In this document: in pieces, positions 10,655 through 22,739 of the stretch
Numbering within the stretch: position 1 is the stretch's first letter
Layout of the letters: every line of letters starts with the position of its first letter
Assembly: GCA_009809945.1 (NCBI GenBank)
Contig: WTPW01000344.1
Coordinates: 1-64,000, forward strand
Source of the DNA: Gigaspora margarita
Taxonomy: Eukaryota; Glomeromycota; Glomeromycetes; Diversisporales; Gigasporaceae
Reading direction: 5' to 3'
DNA: 64,000 nt
Notes under the pieces: model-generated
What the model saw: only the letters and a program-made list of their open reading frames with translations
Databases searched by the model: none
What the model was told of the DNA's origin: nothing
Program-made: the position numbers and the translations under genes

Positions 10655-12900
10655 GGTGATTTATAATTAATTTATTAATGATTGTTTATTTATTAATGAT
10701 TATTCTTTTTATTTTCTATTCTCCAAGGGATTCCTTTCTTTTGTAATGGTAAAATTACCTCTCTTTTATATTATTTTATATCAGAAAGGGTGTAAGTGGC
10801 TTAAATAATGATTTACAATTCATTGAATAATGCCTTCTTTTCCTTCTCACTTTCACAAGCTATTATTTTACTAGATGGTTCTCTCTTTGGAGATGCGGAA
10901 TCTTCTTCTGACAATCTCTAAGCCTGAAATGATAATCCAAAGGTTCTTGAGGTCGATCGTTACAAAGCCCCAACTTAATGATCATCATATTACTGTGCCC
11001 ACTTTTGCTTCTAGCTCGTAACAATAGGTTTCAAAACAAATAGCATTAACATTAGTAATTTATTTTTTAATATCAATTGTACAATATGCATATTGGACAA
11101 AGTATATTTTATTTTACACTTTTTACATAAGTTTCAAAGCAAAGAGCAATAACATCAGTAATTTATTTTTTAATAACAATTGTACAATAATTTGGAAGTT
11201 TATTTTAACAGAATTCAAATATTTTATTTTTATTATATAGAATCAGAGTAACAGATATACATTTCGGAGAAAAGTTAAAAAATATCGAAGAAATCAAAAA
11301 TTAATTTGGTTTAATATTTTAAAAAAATCAAAGAATGAAAATTAATTTGGTTTAATATTTTAAAAAAAATCAAATGAAAGTTTAATTTGTTTTGATGAAA
11401 TCGAAGTTTAATTTGTTTTGATGAAATCGGAGTTTAGGTTAACTTGTTTTGACCAGATTATTTTTACTGTATATTGATAAAATTAATCAATTAATTATCT
11501 TTTTACTCTGTGATTTGTAAATTTCAGTATCAGATATACATATCAGAAAAAATAAAGTCAATTACCATAAAATCTGGACACATGTACCCCCCATGCGGTA
11601 TACCCCCTGCCATTTTGAAGCGCCAGTTGGTGACTTATACCCCGAGTATATAAGTACAGTAGATATAGTAAAATATATTGTTCAATATAGTTTAGTTGTA
11701 CTCGGGGTACTAAATTGAGCAATGAAAATACCCGGGGTACACGTGTCTGGATTTTACGGTACTTTTTCATTATTGGGTCAAAAAGTAATAAAATCAAAAT
11801 TTTATTTTTATTATACAAACATTAATTATATAAATAAATAAATATATATATATATAAATAAATTTTTAAAATACAATTTACATGTGTAATGTTATATGTA
11901 TAAAAAAGCAATTTTTTTAAAATACGATTTACATGCAGTTTTGTTTATTTTACTAAAAATAAAATAAAGTTATGAAAAATGATTATATGCATTATACAAC
12001 ATTAAGGGATTAGTATTGAGGTTTATTTAAAGGTCACTATTTAAAAAAAGAAAAAAAAAGGTTAAACAGTTTTATAAAACAATATAAAAGATGACCCAGT
12101 GACTTGCTTTATTTTCAAAAAAAAATTATATATAAATGTAAAATTTTTTTAAAAAATACCTGACAAAAAATGTAGTCCAGAATTTTGCAAAATTTGACCA
12201 GCCAACCAATTTATTAAGTTTGTATGTCTAATGGAAAAAAAACAATTGATACAGAAAAGCGATATGGATATCGTAGTTTATAGTTTACTCTGAAAAAAAA
12301 TTATTTGAATTAAAACATCATAGTATTTCATGTAATAGTTTATTTCATCATATAATTAATTGTTTATTTCATCATATAATTAATTGTTTATTTCATCATA
12401 TAATAGTTTATTTTAAATGATCAGTAATCAAAAGTTTATTTTACAATTTAATGACAGTGAAACTTTTTTCGATAATTACATACATATAGTAAATACAATG
12501 ACAACCAAACTTCATGACAAATTTCTTTTTTTTTGAATATAAAATTATCCGTTTTTCGAATCTTATTTTTCTTCTACAAATAAATTTCTTCTATTACTAT
12601 TTGATACTTCGCTTCTTATTCAATTTTTTCTTCTGTTAACTATCACATTTTTTTTCTACAAGTAAATTTCTTCTGTTACTATTTGATACACCTTCGCTTA
12701 TTCAATAACTTGCATTTCTTTCAATATTCAAAATAGTTCTTGGACTTTTTTTTTACACACACACATATAGGTAATACTTATCAATTTGATACAACTTCGC
12801 TTCATATTCAATAACTTTCTTCGCATTGGGTCTTTTTTATTCATAGTAGTTTTGAAAATTTTGGAAAATTTTGGTCTTATTTTTCTACAAATATTCATAT
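10655..12900. other. CACTA internal region between its two genes
   Basis: No gene is visible between the divergently oriented transposase and second gene. It holds a tandem duplication of about 95 bp with TCAATTGTACAATATGCAT (10585-10640, with NN at 10641-10642, then 11065-11127 and a partial copy near 11160-11190), a mariner-like MITE (11565-11759), a 28-bp tandem repeat with TTTATTTCATCATATAATTA (about 12340-12412), and a duplicated TTTCTTCTATTACTATTTGA segment (12580-12710). The two genes' promoters would lie here. Confidence 0.45.
11565..11759. mobile_element. Mariner-like MITE with TA flanks
   Basis: The ends are inverted: the left begins CCATAAAATCTGGACACATG and the right is its near complement ending CTGGATTTTACGG. 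Both flanks are TA (11563-11564 and 11760-11761), the usual Tc1/mariner duplication. The interior has a second inverted pair of GTACCCC-rich words and no transposase. It sits in the non-coding middle of the CACTA element and so is younger. The 86-codon minus frame across it is not a gene. Confidence 0.7.
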
Positions 12901-12901
12901 C

Positions 12902-15655
12902 ATGCCACCAAAAACTGTTTTTCGTTTTGGTCCTTCTCTCAAATCCTATGAAGTTATAGATTCTAGAAAAAGGAAACATTTATATTCTCTTTCTTCTCAT
13001 TCTTCTTTACCATATGGTTCTCGTTCTCACTCTCGTTCCTGTTTTCGCTCTCGTTCCTGTTCTTGCTTTTGTCATCATCACTCTCGTTCTCATACCTGTT
13101 ATTCTCGCTCTCATCATCATCGCTCTCATTCTCATACCTGTTGTTCTCGCTCATGTACTTATCATTCTCATTCTTGTCATTTATCTTCACGTTGCAAGTA
13201 CTATCATAATAGTAGATCAAGTTCAAGCAAAGGTAAATTATCTATTTAATATTATCAAATAACAATAATTTTTACTGATACAAATATCGGCTGCATGATA
13301 TTCAACTAGTTTCTACTAAAAGTAGTCGCAAAGATTTAGAAGAAGGTATATTGTACATTTTACTTAAATTATTGCTTAACAGTTTATATGAATATTCGTT
13401 AATATAACTTTATTATAGAAAATTTAGCCTTGAAATCTCAAGTTGCTCTTCTTAAAGAAAGACTTAGATGTATTGAAGAAAGATCTAAGTTAGATGTCTC
13501 AGAATTTCAATGCTCACAAACTTCCGTAACTGACCGGCTTGATGGTATGGATATCAATGATATTGGTAATGATGGTGGCAAAAGTAGAGAAAGTAGAAAT
13601 GGTTATAAAAATTCGTAACAAAAAAAAAGAAAAAAATCATTCTCACCTGGTAGATCGTATGACTGAAGCCAAATGAGATTTAAGCAAGGACAATTGATTC
13701 CAATGGATCCAGAATATAAATTAGCGTTTAGGGTAAATTATTTTTTTTATATTATATACTTTATTATTATACAACCTGTAGATATGAATATCGGATTTGT
13801 ATATTATATTTTTATAATAATAGAAAGAAGTACTCAGAGTTGCAAAGCAACTTGCACATGACAATCCACGCTTAGCAATTAGTGAGAAGAAAAACTGGCT
13901 CGATCAAAAAGAATTTGTAGAGATGACAATTTTACCCGCTCTTAAACAATGTATTAATAAAAACCTCTAATATTTAGACTGTGAAGTTGTTCGAGTGCTC
14001 CAAAGCAATTACAAAAGTCTTTCATCAACAGCAAAAATTAAGGCGGATAGTGCCAAATTAAAGTTAAGCAAAAAATGTGTTGGGAAAAATTCACGTATGC
14101 AAGGAGTAAGTTTTTTTTTGTATAAATAAATATGATTTCATATATACATATCGGATTTACATTGCATTAGTTTAGAAAAAAAAAAGAAGAGTGGACGGGT
14201 TACAGTATCTGATTCGCGTTAAGGATCCGATTATTAAAAAATACTGACCAAATTCATTTAACCAAAAGGAATGGAAGGACGACCTTGCTGATGTAGTTGT
14301 TGAAACCACATATCATTCAGATGACTATCTGAAACAGATATTGAACTCACAAGGCAGGAACGATCCAAAAAAATCGTTCATACAATGATAATGACAATAA
14401 TCAACGTAGAAATAATAATCATGTGATTAAAGTATATGTTCCACCATGGTGGTCTGAAAGGGTAATTTAACAGTATAGATTTGTTTAAAAAATANAAAAA
14501 ATGTGTTGGGAAAAATTCACGTATGCAAGGAGTAAGTTTTTTTTTGTATAAATAAATATGATTTCATATATACATATCGGATTTACATTGCATTAGTTTA
14601 GAAAAAAAAAAGAAGAGTGGACGGGTTACAGTATCTGATTCGCGTTAAGGATCCGATTATTAAAAAATACTGACCAAATTCATTTAACCAAAAGGAATGG
14701 AAGGACGACCTTGCTGATGTAGTTGTTGAAACCACATATCATTCAGATGACTATCTGAAACAGATATTGAACTCACAAGGCAGGAACGATCCAAAAAAAT
14801 CGTTCATACAATGATAATGACAATAATCAACGTAGAAATAATAATCATGTGATTAAAGTATATGTTCCACCATGGTGGTCTGAAAGGGTAATTTAACAGT
14901 ATAGATTTGTTTAAAAAATAAACAATACTCGTATCAGTTAATTCTATTTATTTTATTTTTTAAATAGTGCCAAAAAATCTTCTATCAGGCTGAAGAAATA
15001 GCAATAATTAACTAATCAAATAAACTTGATAGAGAACGTCATTATGATCGTAACTAGAAAAATCAAACAAGACCTCCACTTGACGCACCTCTTTGGACGA
15101 TTTCTTCATCCTATAATAATAATAAGAATAATTATAATAATAATAATAATAATCAATATAATAGTGATAATACTAATGAAGGCGATTTCGACTCTAATGA
15201 TTTAGAAACATCAGAAAATTTCGATACGCATGATACACATGCTGACGATTCTGAACATAATGAACGAACAGATCAAGCTGAACAAACTGAACAAACGGAA
15301 CGAATGGATCAGAACAAACAATCAGAACCTGGTTGAACAGATCAAAATGAACAATCGGAACGGATCAAAATGAACAATCAGAACCTGGTCGAATGGATCA
15401 AAATAAGCAATCGGAACCTGGTCGAACAGATCAAAATAAGCAAATGGAACCTGGTCGAACAGATCAAAATAAGCAAACAGAAGAAAGGTATATATTTATA
15501 ATTTGTATATTTATTATTAATTAAAGGTTTACTGAAACAAATTCTATTCTAGATCTGATATAGAGCCAACTTCAAAAAATCATTCTTCCTGGGCCTCTAA
15601 ATCAAAAAACACCCGCTCAAGTTCAAAAAGCTCCAGCTCTAAAGATGCTTCTTAA
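12902..15655 (+). pseudogene. Second CACTA-encoded gene (tnpA-like role), broken
   Basis: A multi-exon gene runs opposite to the transposase. Exon 1 (12902-13232) encodes a basic start (MPPKTVFRFGPSLKSYEV) and a long Arg/Ser/His-rich tract. Probable exons follow at 13310-13345, 13419-13732 and from 13824, each bounded by GT-AG. The third encodes a coiled coil (ENLALKSQVALLKERLRCIE) and the fourth KEVLRVAKQLAHDNPRLAIS. Later text includes EWKDDLADVVVETTYHSDD, YVPPWWSE spliced to CQKIFYQAEEIAI, DAPLWTI, an Asn-rich tract, a repeated Asp-Gln-Asn-Lys-Gln segment (15350-15480) and a Lys/Ser-rich tail ending near 15655. Stops and frame changes (for example near 13615 and 13661) show decay. In other CACTA elements the second gene encodes a DNA-binding partner of the transposase; that role here is inferred. 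Confidence 0.6.
14070..14920 (+). repeat. Exact 425-bp direct duplication around an N
   Basis: Bases 14070-14494 and 14496-14920 look identical and are separated by the single N at 14495. They repeat the same exon, intron and stop codons of the CACTA second gene. Zero divergence in an otherwise decayed element, with the join exactly at an N, points to an assembly join or gap-filling error rather than a real tandem duplication. Confidence 0.85.
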
Positions 15656-16703
15656 CCTATCAAGTTTAACACAACAACCAGAGCTACCTCAAAGAGTCAA
15701 GGGCACCTTAATGCTAAAGTGGTAAATTTGGATATCATCATGGAAAAAAAAATAAGGAGGGTAATGTTAATAATAATGTTGAGATAGATTAATAAAAATT
15801 TAATATAATAGCTGCATTTTTTTCTGTCATATTGCTACATGTAAAATGATATAATTAATAAATTGATAAGTTTAATGCTGCTATCAACAAGCTTATATTT
15901 CGCATAAATTGAGTAGAAATTTGAAATGTATATGAATATAATCAAGTATTAAATTAGTTTCCATAATAATATATGGATATCTTCGATGTATATATTATTA
16001 TAGAATACTAAGATATGTTTTATAAATTTTCTGATATTGATATCATATATGACGATATGTCATATAAATTTCACAGACATTTTGAAAATATCGCATAAAT
16101 ATTAACTAGTTCCTATAATAATATATGGGGTGAGTCAGTAGAAAAGGGACAAATTTTTTCTAAGTAAAAGTTTACTTGATTTTAAGCTTAAATATCTTAA
16201 CAACTATCTTAATAAATTTAATAAATTTTTTTTTTATTTTAATTCTATGTAATTTCAAGATTAAAATAAAAATTTTTTTAGCAAATTTGATTAAATAGTT
16301 GTTAAGATATTTTAATTTAAAAATTAAAAAAATTTTACTAAAAATGATTTGTCCCTTTTCTACTAACTCACCCCCATATATAGATATCTTCGATATATAT
16401 ATTATCATAGAATATTAAGATATGTTGTAAAAATTTTCTGATATTGGTATCGTATTTAACGATATGTCATAAAATCTTGCAGATATTTTGGAAATATCAT
16501 ATAAATATTAGCTTGTTATATATGTTACATATTGCTGTAAGAAACTGATCAATATGTGCCAAACCAATAGGCCGCAGATACGCGCCAAATATCAGCTAGC
16601 TATCACATGCCACATATCAGAAAGTTTCTGTGACTTATCATTGCAATTTATGTGACCTATCGTCTTACTGATAGGGCACAGAAATTTTATAGTTGGACCT
16701 GTG
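15656..16703. repeat. Right subterminal repeats of the CACTA element
   Basis: Downstream of the second gene there is no coding sequence. A segment of about 150 bp containing GATATCTTCGATGTATAT and TCTGATATTG occurs twice (about 15960-16126 and 16377-16515), separated by a MITE. From 16500 to the terminus, GCTAGCTATC, ATCAGAAAG and CTATCGTC motifs alternate in both orientations, mirroring the left end. Confidence 0.55.
16127..16376. mobile_element. MITE, termini GGGGTGAGTCAGTAGAAAAG
   Basis: The left terminus GGGGTGAGTCAGTAGAAAAG, then GGACAAAT, is mirrored by ATTTGTCC, then CTTTTCTACTAACTCACCCC, on the right; the interior is also self-complementary (TTAACAACTATCTTAAT against AGTTGTTAAGATATT). 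The flanks both carry ATATAT, and the neighbouring copy of the host repeat at 15970 lacks the insert. A 78-codon minus frame covering it is an artefact of the palindrome. Confidence 0.7.
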
Positions 16704-16836
16704 TTAGTAAATAAAAAAGTTTATATGTGCTAATGTTAAAAATTTTTGTTTTTTTTATAGCACATTTTTTTTTACTAAGACAATCTATCTTTATATTTTA
16801 GAAAAGGTTGGTCAAAATAAAATTTACACTATATGG

Positions 16837-17135
16837 GGCCTTTGCAGTAGAAAGGGTTGATACTGGTTTATATCTAATTTTGAAAAATTGAGTTTGTTTT
16901 GTTTGAACTAATCCAGGTTAATCAAAATTTTTATGATTTGATTGGCCAGTTGTATCAGATAATCTCGTGATGTACAAACTCCCAAAAATTTTTTTTTAAA
17001 TATCTCAATTTTTTATTATGCAAATCATTTTCCATTTATAATTGAAAAATGTAGCCCATGGCGAAATTTATCTGAATACAGCAAAAACTTAATTTTCATA
17101 TTTGGGCAGTATCAGCCCTTTCTACTGCAAAGGCC
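16837..17135. mobile_element. Foldback MITE, termini GGCCTTTGCAGTAGAAAGGG
   Basis: The left end GGCCTTTGCAGTAGAAAGGG, then TTGATACTGG, is matched by the right end CAGTATCAGCCCTTTCTACT, then GCAAAGGCC. Flanks are CTATAT and TATATAG. No reading frame. The end sequence is close to that of the element at 36075 in style (a run of three or four G at the edge and TTTGC) but not the same family. It lies immediately outside the CACTA element. Confidence 0.65.
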
Positions 17136-17192
17136 TTATATAGTTTGTTTATTGCTTATTTATTTTTGAGTTTATTTATATGGACCCTAAGG

Positions 17193-18791
17193 CAGTATTG
17201 TCACTTGGACCGGACCCGGACTCAGACTGGACCAGACCGGACTCAGACTCAGACGGGATAAGACCAGTCATGTCCGGCAAACAATTCGGACAATTATATT
17301 GAGTTTTCATTTGAATTAAACTTCCGAATTGTCGATTTTTGCTTTTTAAATACACTATTTATGAGTGGCGTCATCAACTACTATATAGATAAAACAATGC
17401 CACATACAAAATTTTTATTATCATTATTACAGTAATTACAGTAATAATAATAATAAAAAAAGAAAGAAAAATCGCGATATCACCGGTTACATGGATCGGC
17501 ATTTAAGATAAGTATTTTTTGCAGTTTTTTTTTTTATCAAGTACTAATCAATTTTTTTTTTATAGCGTTAGGTATTTTGCAGGGCTCTTCGTTCACAGCA
17601 GGTGTCGTCGTTTGCAGGAACCGTCATTCACAGGAGTTGTCGCGTTGGTGCTGCTGGCAGAACTGTGAGTTAGCGAAACAGAAAGTTAATCTGTGGTTGT
17701 GTCCGCAATGCTGGAGGTGTTGGGTGTATCCCTTGGAGAAATTAAACTGAAGGGACAGGGGACTTATAAGGGACTGCCGGTGAGTTGTGAAGATTGTGGT
17801 TGGAAAAAAACTGCGTTTAAATAAGTTAGAACGGAATAACCGACCAGTAATTAAGAGTAATTGTTGTTATTGCTTGTTGGTAAGTAGAGGTTTCGATTTC
17901 GTTGAACTGGACACTAGAACTTTTTTCTAGTAGTATTAATGTATTAATGCCCTCTTATAATTTTTCTACGTCATTTCATGGCGAGTTTTCTGCGGCGATT
18001 TGTTTGATGGTGAGTTTCTCTACGTCGTTTCATCCGTGACTTAATATACAATTTGGTAATACCATCGATCTAGCCATATGGAATAACAAGGTTGTGGCAG
18101 AGGCTTAGAGGTAAAATTTGTTGTTTGTATGCAATGGGAGGAGGGACAGGTTATTGTTGTCTATATAAACTAGTAATTGTTGGCCCTTGGTGTTGGTTTG
18201 CCATGAGTTATAGTACTCTTGGCTTGTAGGGATGATGTAGGGAGGCTTTATTTATTTTGGAAGCATTAATGCTTGTGGTCTGAGAGCACAAATGCTTCGC
18301 AGCCTCGAGGTACAAGGAATCACGAAAAGGCTAGGGCGCTTAATAATTTAAAATATTATTTTAGTGTAGTCTTTATTAATATTATTATAATAAATTACCC
18401 CCCTCCCCGATGCTTAATAAATTACATCATATACGTCTTATTTAAATCAATCACATAGATTGATCAAGTTAAATGATCAAGATTAATATATTCTCGTGAC
18501 ATTATAAACCCATGTACTATTGTTATAAATTTAAACCTAAGTGAATCATCGGAGCTAAATTGGACCGATATCCATCATTGCTCTCCTAACCGATGGTCAC
18601 ACTACATAAAAAACTTCAGACATCGGACAATATCCATGTCCGCCATATGTCCGTGTCTGACAATTATTGTACGGACAATGTCTGGTGACAATCAATTTAC
18701 CCGGACATAATTCGAACACGAACTTCGGACAATGTCTGAAAATGTCCGGTCTGCCCAAAATAACTCGGACTTATGTCCGGTGACAACACTG
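17193..18791. mobile_element. Non-autonomous hAT-like transposon with perfect TSD
   Basis: A perfect 8-bp duplication CCCTAAGG flanks the element (17185-17192 and 18792-18799). The ends are CAGTATTGTCACTTGGACCG and, inverted, CAGTGTTGTCACCGGAC. The 8-bp duplication and CAGTG-like termini are hAT hallmarks. Subterminal CCGGAC and GGACAATGTC motifs repeat at both ends (17205-17290 and 18610-18785). The interior is unusually GC-rich for the window (17570-18330) with TTCACAGG repeats, but I find no open frame longer than about 60 codons, so it has no transposase. The interior may be captured DNA. Confidence 0.82.
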
Positions 18792-18799
18792 CCCTAAGG

Positions 18800-20371
18800 T
18801 ACATGTACTCTATCATGTAGCCTATATAGATTGCTATAAAATTTAAGATCAGGTGTAATGTTACATTATTAGAAAAATTCAAAACAAATGTTCATTTTGA
18901 CAAAAATCACTTATTTTGCAAGAAATTGTATACTAAACCACCTTCTGTGCATTAATAAAAAGTTTTCTTTGAGCGATTATACTATATAATATCTAAATCC
19001 TAACTCTACCATAGCTTTTACACTAACTCTAACCTATATTAGTTTTACAGTTTTTTAATATTATATAATTAAAATAAAGGGTACAAAAAATTTAATGTAC
19101 CCTACAGGTATATTTATACTAATTCATTATTTTTATATTTTACTAAGTAAATTTTTAAATTTTTTAAAAAAAATTTTTTTACAAAATCATACAATTTGAT
19201 TGGTCAGAATTATAGGTGCAACAAATTTATATTCTCTATATAAATATATAGAGTAAATCTATCTGTCACTGGCAGTAATAGTTCCATACCAATAAAAATA
19301 CAAGATCAGATATATCATTATATCTGATCGTAGAATATAAAAACAAAGCGAAAAATGCAATTTTCAAAAATATTGTGATAACTAAAAATTGTGACTATGA
19401 AACCACCCTTTTTTCTAGCAAAAAAAAATTTTTTGTAAAATTTTACTAATAGCTACCTCTAGCACTAACCCTTCTTCTAACTATACTCTAACCCTAACAA
19501 TAATAAATTTGCACATATTTATGTTTGTTTTAATTGTACATTATACAGGGGTGTATTACCACTTGTGAAAAGTACATTTATATATATATATATTTAAGTT
19601 TAAAAATATTAGCTTTTTTTAAGTTTAACTAGATACATATTTGACAATGGTTATTAGAATTAATACAATGGAATATCATAAACCAACATCTTTATATATA
19701 TATTTTACAAAAATTGATATAACTTAAAAATAAAAAATTTTTTTAACAAAATTTTTTAGCCAAATTGTAGCTTTAAGTCTAAGCTACAATTTGGTTAAAA
19801 AAGATTTTTTTATTTATTTTAATTTTAAAAAGTTAAATCAACTTAAAGTTTACTCAGAAACTAAAAATTTGGTATTTAATATATAAAAAAGAAGCTATAT
19901 ATGATTTTTGACCAATTACAATTGATTACATTATATTAGCCAATCAGTATCGAGTATTTATTTTAAAATTTGGTATGGGAGTATTGGTTTATGCTGTTTT
20001 ACACTGTATATTAAAAAATCAGTATTATAAATTCAAATTTATAGTTTAAATCTATTTTTTTATTTAATAATTCTAAAAATTTTTAAATTTTTTTTTATTT
20101 TGATCCTGTTTCTATTAGCCACTCAGAATAAAGCTATCCTGTTTCAGTAACAGTAATTAGTAATTCAAATTTTTACTATATATAATTACTAACTTATTAT
20201 AGTTATTTTATTTGATCAAATATTAATGCTTGCAGAAGTATTATTAAACTTTTATATATATATAAAAGTTAATTTGTTATAATTAATTTATATTATTTCT
20301 TTAAATCTGCTTTATTAATTGATACTTATTGAGAAAAAATAATTTATACAACTTTGAATTAGTAGCTTCCA
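18800..20371. other. Gene-free stretch with diverged repeats
   Basis: No gene. A diverged repeat with AAAATTCAAAACAAATGTTC and CTAACTCTA words (18870-19060) recurs at 22846-23010 and inside the hAT MITE at about 35265-35430. An arm of a TIR repeat related to 4975-5160 is near 19130-19260. Imperfect palindromes occur at 19725-19845 around CAAATTGTAGCTTTAAG, and TATA runs near 19580 and 20258. Otherwise low-complexity AT sequence. Confidence 0.35.
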
Positions 20372-22735
20372 TCAAGGTGTAGCTGAAGTAGCAAACTGTG
20401 TCCATTGGTTTACAATTGGAATTATAAAAGCACCAGGCTTTAATGTAATAGCTACATAATGATTATTATTAATCACAGCTATTGTAAGTGCTTTATTTTG
20501 ATTTAATGGATAGTAATGCAAAAGAAAAACAAGGCTAATTTGTAATAAAAAAGTACAATAGTATTTGATAGCATTTGCTATAAAATCTCCTATTTGTAGC
20601 ATCCTTATCCAGTATTTGAATATGCAAGAACTATTATCTCTTTTAGAATTATATTATAATTATTATTGGCTAAAAACAAAATCTAATAGAATTGTTCTCT
20701 TTTAATTAATTCTTTTTGCAATTCTTATTGAATCTCCAACTACTTATTTCTAAATATACAGCTAGTGCTCTGTATTTAGAGTTGCTATTTCTATTTATAT
20801 TATATTCATACATGTATGTAGGAATTTGATTATGATATAATAGCTTCTATGGTTTTTGATTGTTCTTTATAAATTTTGGTATATTTTTTTCTTTTTTTTT
20901 AGCAGCTTTATCTTGTTGTTCACTAAGAAACAGAATTTCTTAGTAGAAGCTAGTTATTTTATATTTTATTATGTAATAGTACTTTGGAATTATAGCTTCC
21001 TTAGCAATTAGTACTTCAATTTTTTGTGAAAGTGTAGCTTTTGATCCACTATCTTTTTGGTTTTTATCTTTTTTTCAAGCATATACAAAGTCTTCTTAAT
21101 AGCAGTATTAGCTGACAAAGATAAAGACAATAAAGATACTTGAACATATTTGAAAAGCCAGTATGGATAAATAATTAAAACTAGAATGAGCCCTGTTGAT
21201 GGAATTATATAATGGTATAGTAATTTAAAATTTAATCACAATCTACACTTGCAAATGCTATTATTTGTATTATTATTTTCTTCAGTTTTATATAATTTTC
21301 TTTTTATTTGATCAATAGCCCATTTAGAAATCTTTTCAATCTTATATTATTAAGTATAAATAGATTTGCAAAAATAAGATTCAAACCAAAAGCACTATTT
21401 TTTTGTAATTAATGTTAGTAAAAAGCACAATCAATGTATAAATATATCTAATCTAATCTACTTGCTATCTTTATTGCTTTTTTTAAATTGTTATGACTGC
21501 ATTCTTCTCATTGTATTGACTAAACTTCTACATATGAGTAAATTTTTGTAAATATATGCATCTAATATTCTGAATCTTTTTTTCATTTCTCCAAATAATT
21601 TTGAATATAGATAGGATTTCTGCTTTTCATTGCTGCTTTTTTTATCTCACCAAATGCTTTTTTAATTATATTTATCTCCTTAGCATAGACTACTTTTGAA
21701 CTAATAACAATAATTTATCATAGTCTTAATCAGAATCAAAAAATTTCTAGTATGCAGTTCATAAATTTTGTGCAAGCATGTGCCAAATACAAAGCATTTT
21801 TTTGATTCAGACAAAACTTTATTGGCTGTATTTTGAAGAGCTTGGAACCTATCCAAAACAAATACTTCTGGAAAACAAAAGTATGCATTATAGATTACCT
21901 CTTTTAAAGTTTTTATAAACTATTCATAAGTATACTTTTTTCATTTTCTACTCATGCCATTGCAATTTGATAAGTGTTAAGAGATTTTGCATTAAAATAT
22001 TACTAACACAAATAGCATTAAGAAGGAGTTTGTATATATTTGTTTTATAGCTTGTATCTACTATAAGCACCTCTAAACATACAGTAGTACAATGTGCAGC
22101 TTCCATATAAGTAAAGAACAAAATTTTTATATAAACATCTATTGATAATAGATAATGAAGTATATAATCGTGCTCTTCTAATTTTTGTAAAAGCTGCATA
22201 GTAGTATCATTATTTGAGCCCTTATTTAACGCATTTCTAATTCTATTATATTTATTAACAATATCTTTTGTATACACAATACTATGCTTTCATTATACTA
22301 TATTAGCAACTAACTAAACTAATGCACTACTTTTAAGCATTATATGAACTAGCTTTTTATGTTCTGCACTAAGCTAATAATGTTAATAATGACAATGAAC
22401 TTGATGGAAGAGAAGCTTATAGTTGTGCTGATTTTTATACCAGCATTTTTATTCAAAACAGTATACAAAGTAACAAAGCAGTTTTGACATTTGGTAGATT
22501 TAATTCTTTTTCTTGTTTCTTTCAGAATTTTATAGTTATTTCTATATTCATCTCCCATTATGCATTGTAAAATATAAGAAACATAACTACCTTTTTTACT
22601 GCATAACAGTTTTGATAATAACATACTAAAGGCATAATCTGTTGCTTTAGTGCTCTGTTGAGCAGCTACTTTTAAGCTTTTTACTGTTGAAAATTCACTA
22701 CCAACCTCTGGAATTTTTGGTTGTGACAAAAGCAT
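20372..22735 (-). pseudogene. MULE (Mutator-like) transposase, broken
   Basis: Three collinear open blocks on the minus strand make up a decayed Mutator-like transposase. The first (22735-22349) has a FAR1-like start with RKRIKSTKCQNCFVTLYTVL. The second (22277-21948) carries LEVLIVDTSYKTNIYKLLL, which matches the start of the MULE catalytic domain around its first Asp. Between 21900 and 20602 the frame is shattered but KKMLCIWHM, where MULEs have a conserved C-x-W-H motif, survives near 21790. The last (20602-20372) has MLQIGDFIANAIKYY, VINNNHYVAITLKPGAF and NQWTQFA, resembling the C-terminal OTU/Ulp-like domain of fungal and plant MULEs. No terminal repeats were identified, so element borders are unknown. 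Confidence 0.75.
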
Positions 22736-22739
22736 GACA

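Larger units (their letters stand above)
5334..16703. mobile_element. CACTA/EnSpm-type DNA transposon, decayed
   Basis: The left end reads CACAGGTCGAAC and the right end is its near complement GTTGGACCTGTG; both are flanked by TTA (5331-5333 and 16704-16706). A 3-bp duplication and a terminus starting CAC are hallmarks of CACTA elements. Subterminal DNA at both ends (5340-5720 and 15950-16690) is filled with short GATATC/ATATCGG/GCTAGC motifs in both orientations, also a CACTA trait. Inside are a tnp2-like transposase on the minus strand and a second gene on the plus strand, both broken. The flanks join into a continuous palindromic repeat if the element is removed. At 11.4 kb it includes later insertions (7599-8389, 11565-11759, 16127-16376). 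Confidence 0.85.

Noticed and set aside
12963-13262. Minus-strand Asn/Glu/Asp-rich frame and a Val/Leu-rich plus frame
   Set aside because: Both are alternative frames of the Arg/Ser/His-rich exon of the CACTA second gene, which has a plausible start and splice sites.
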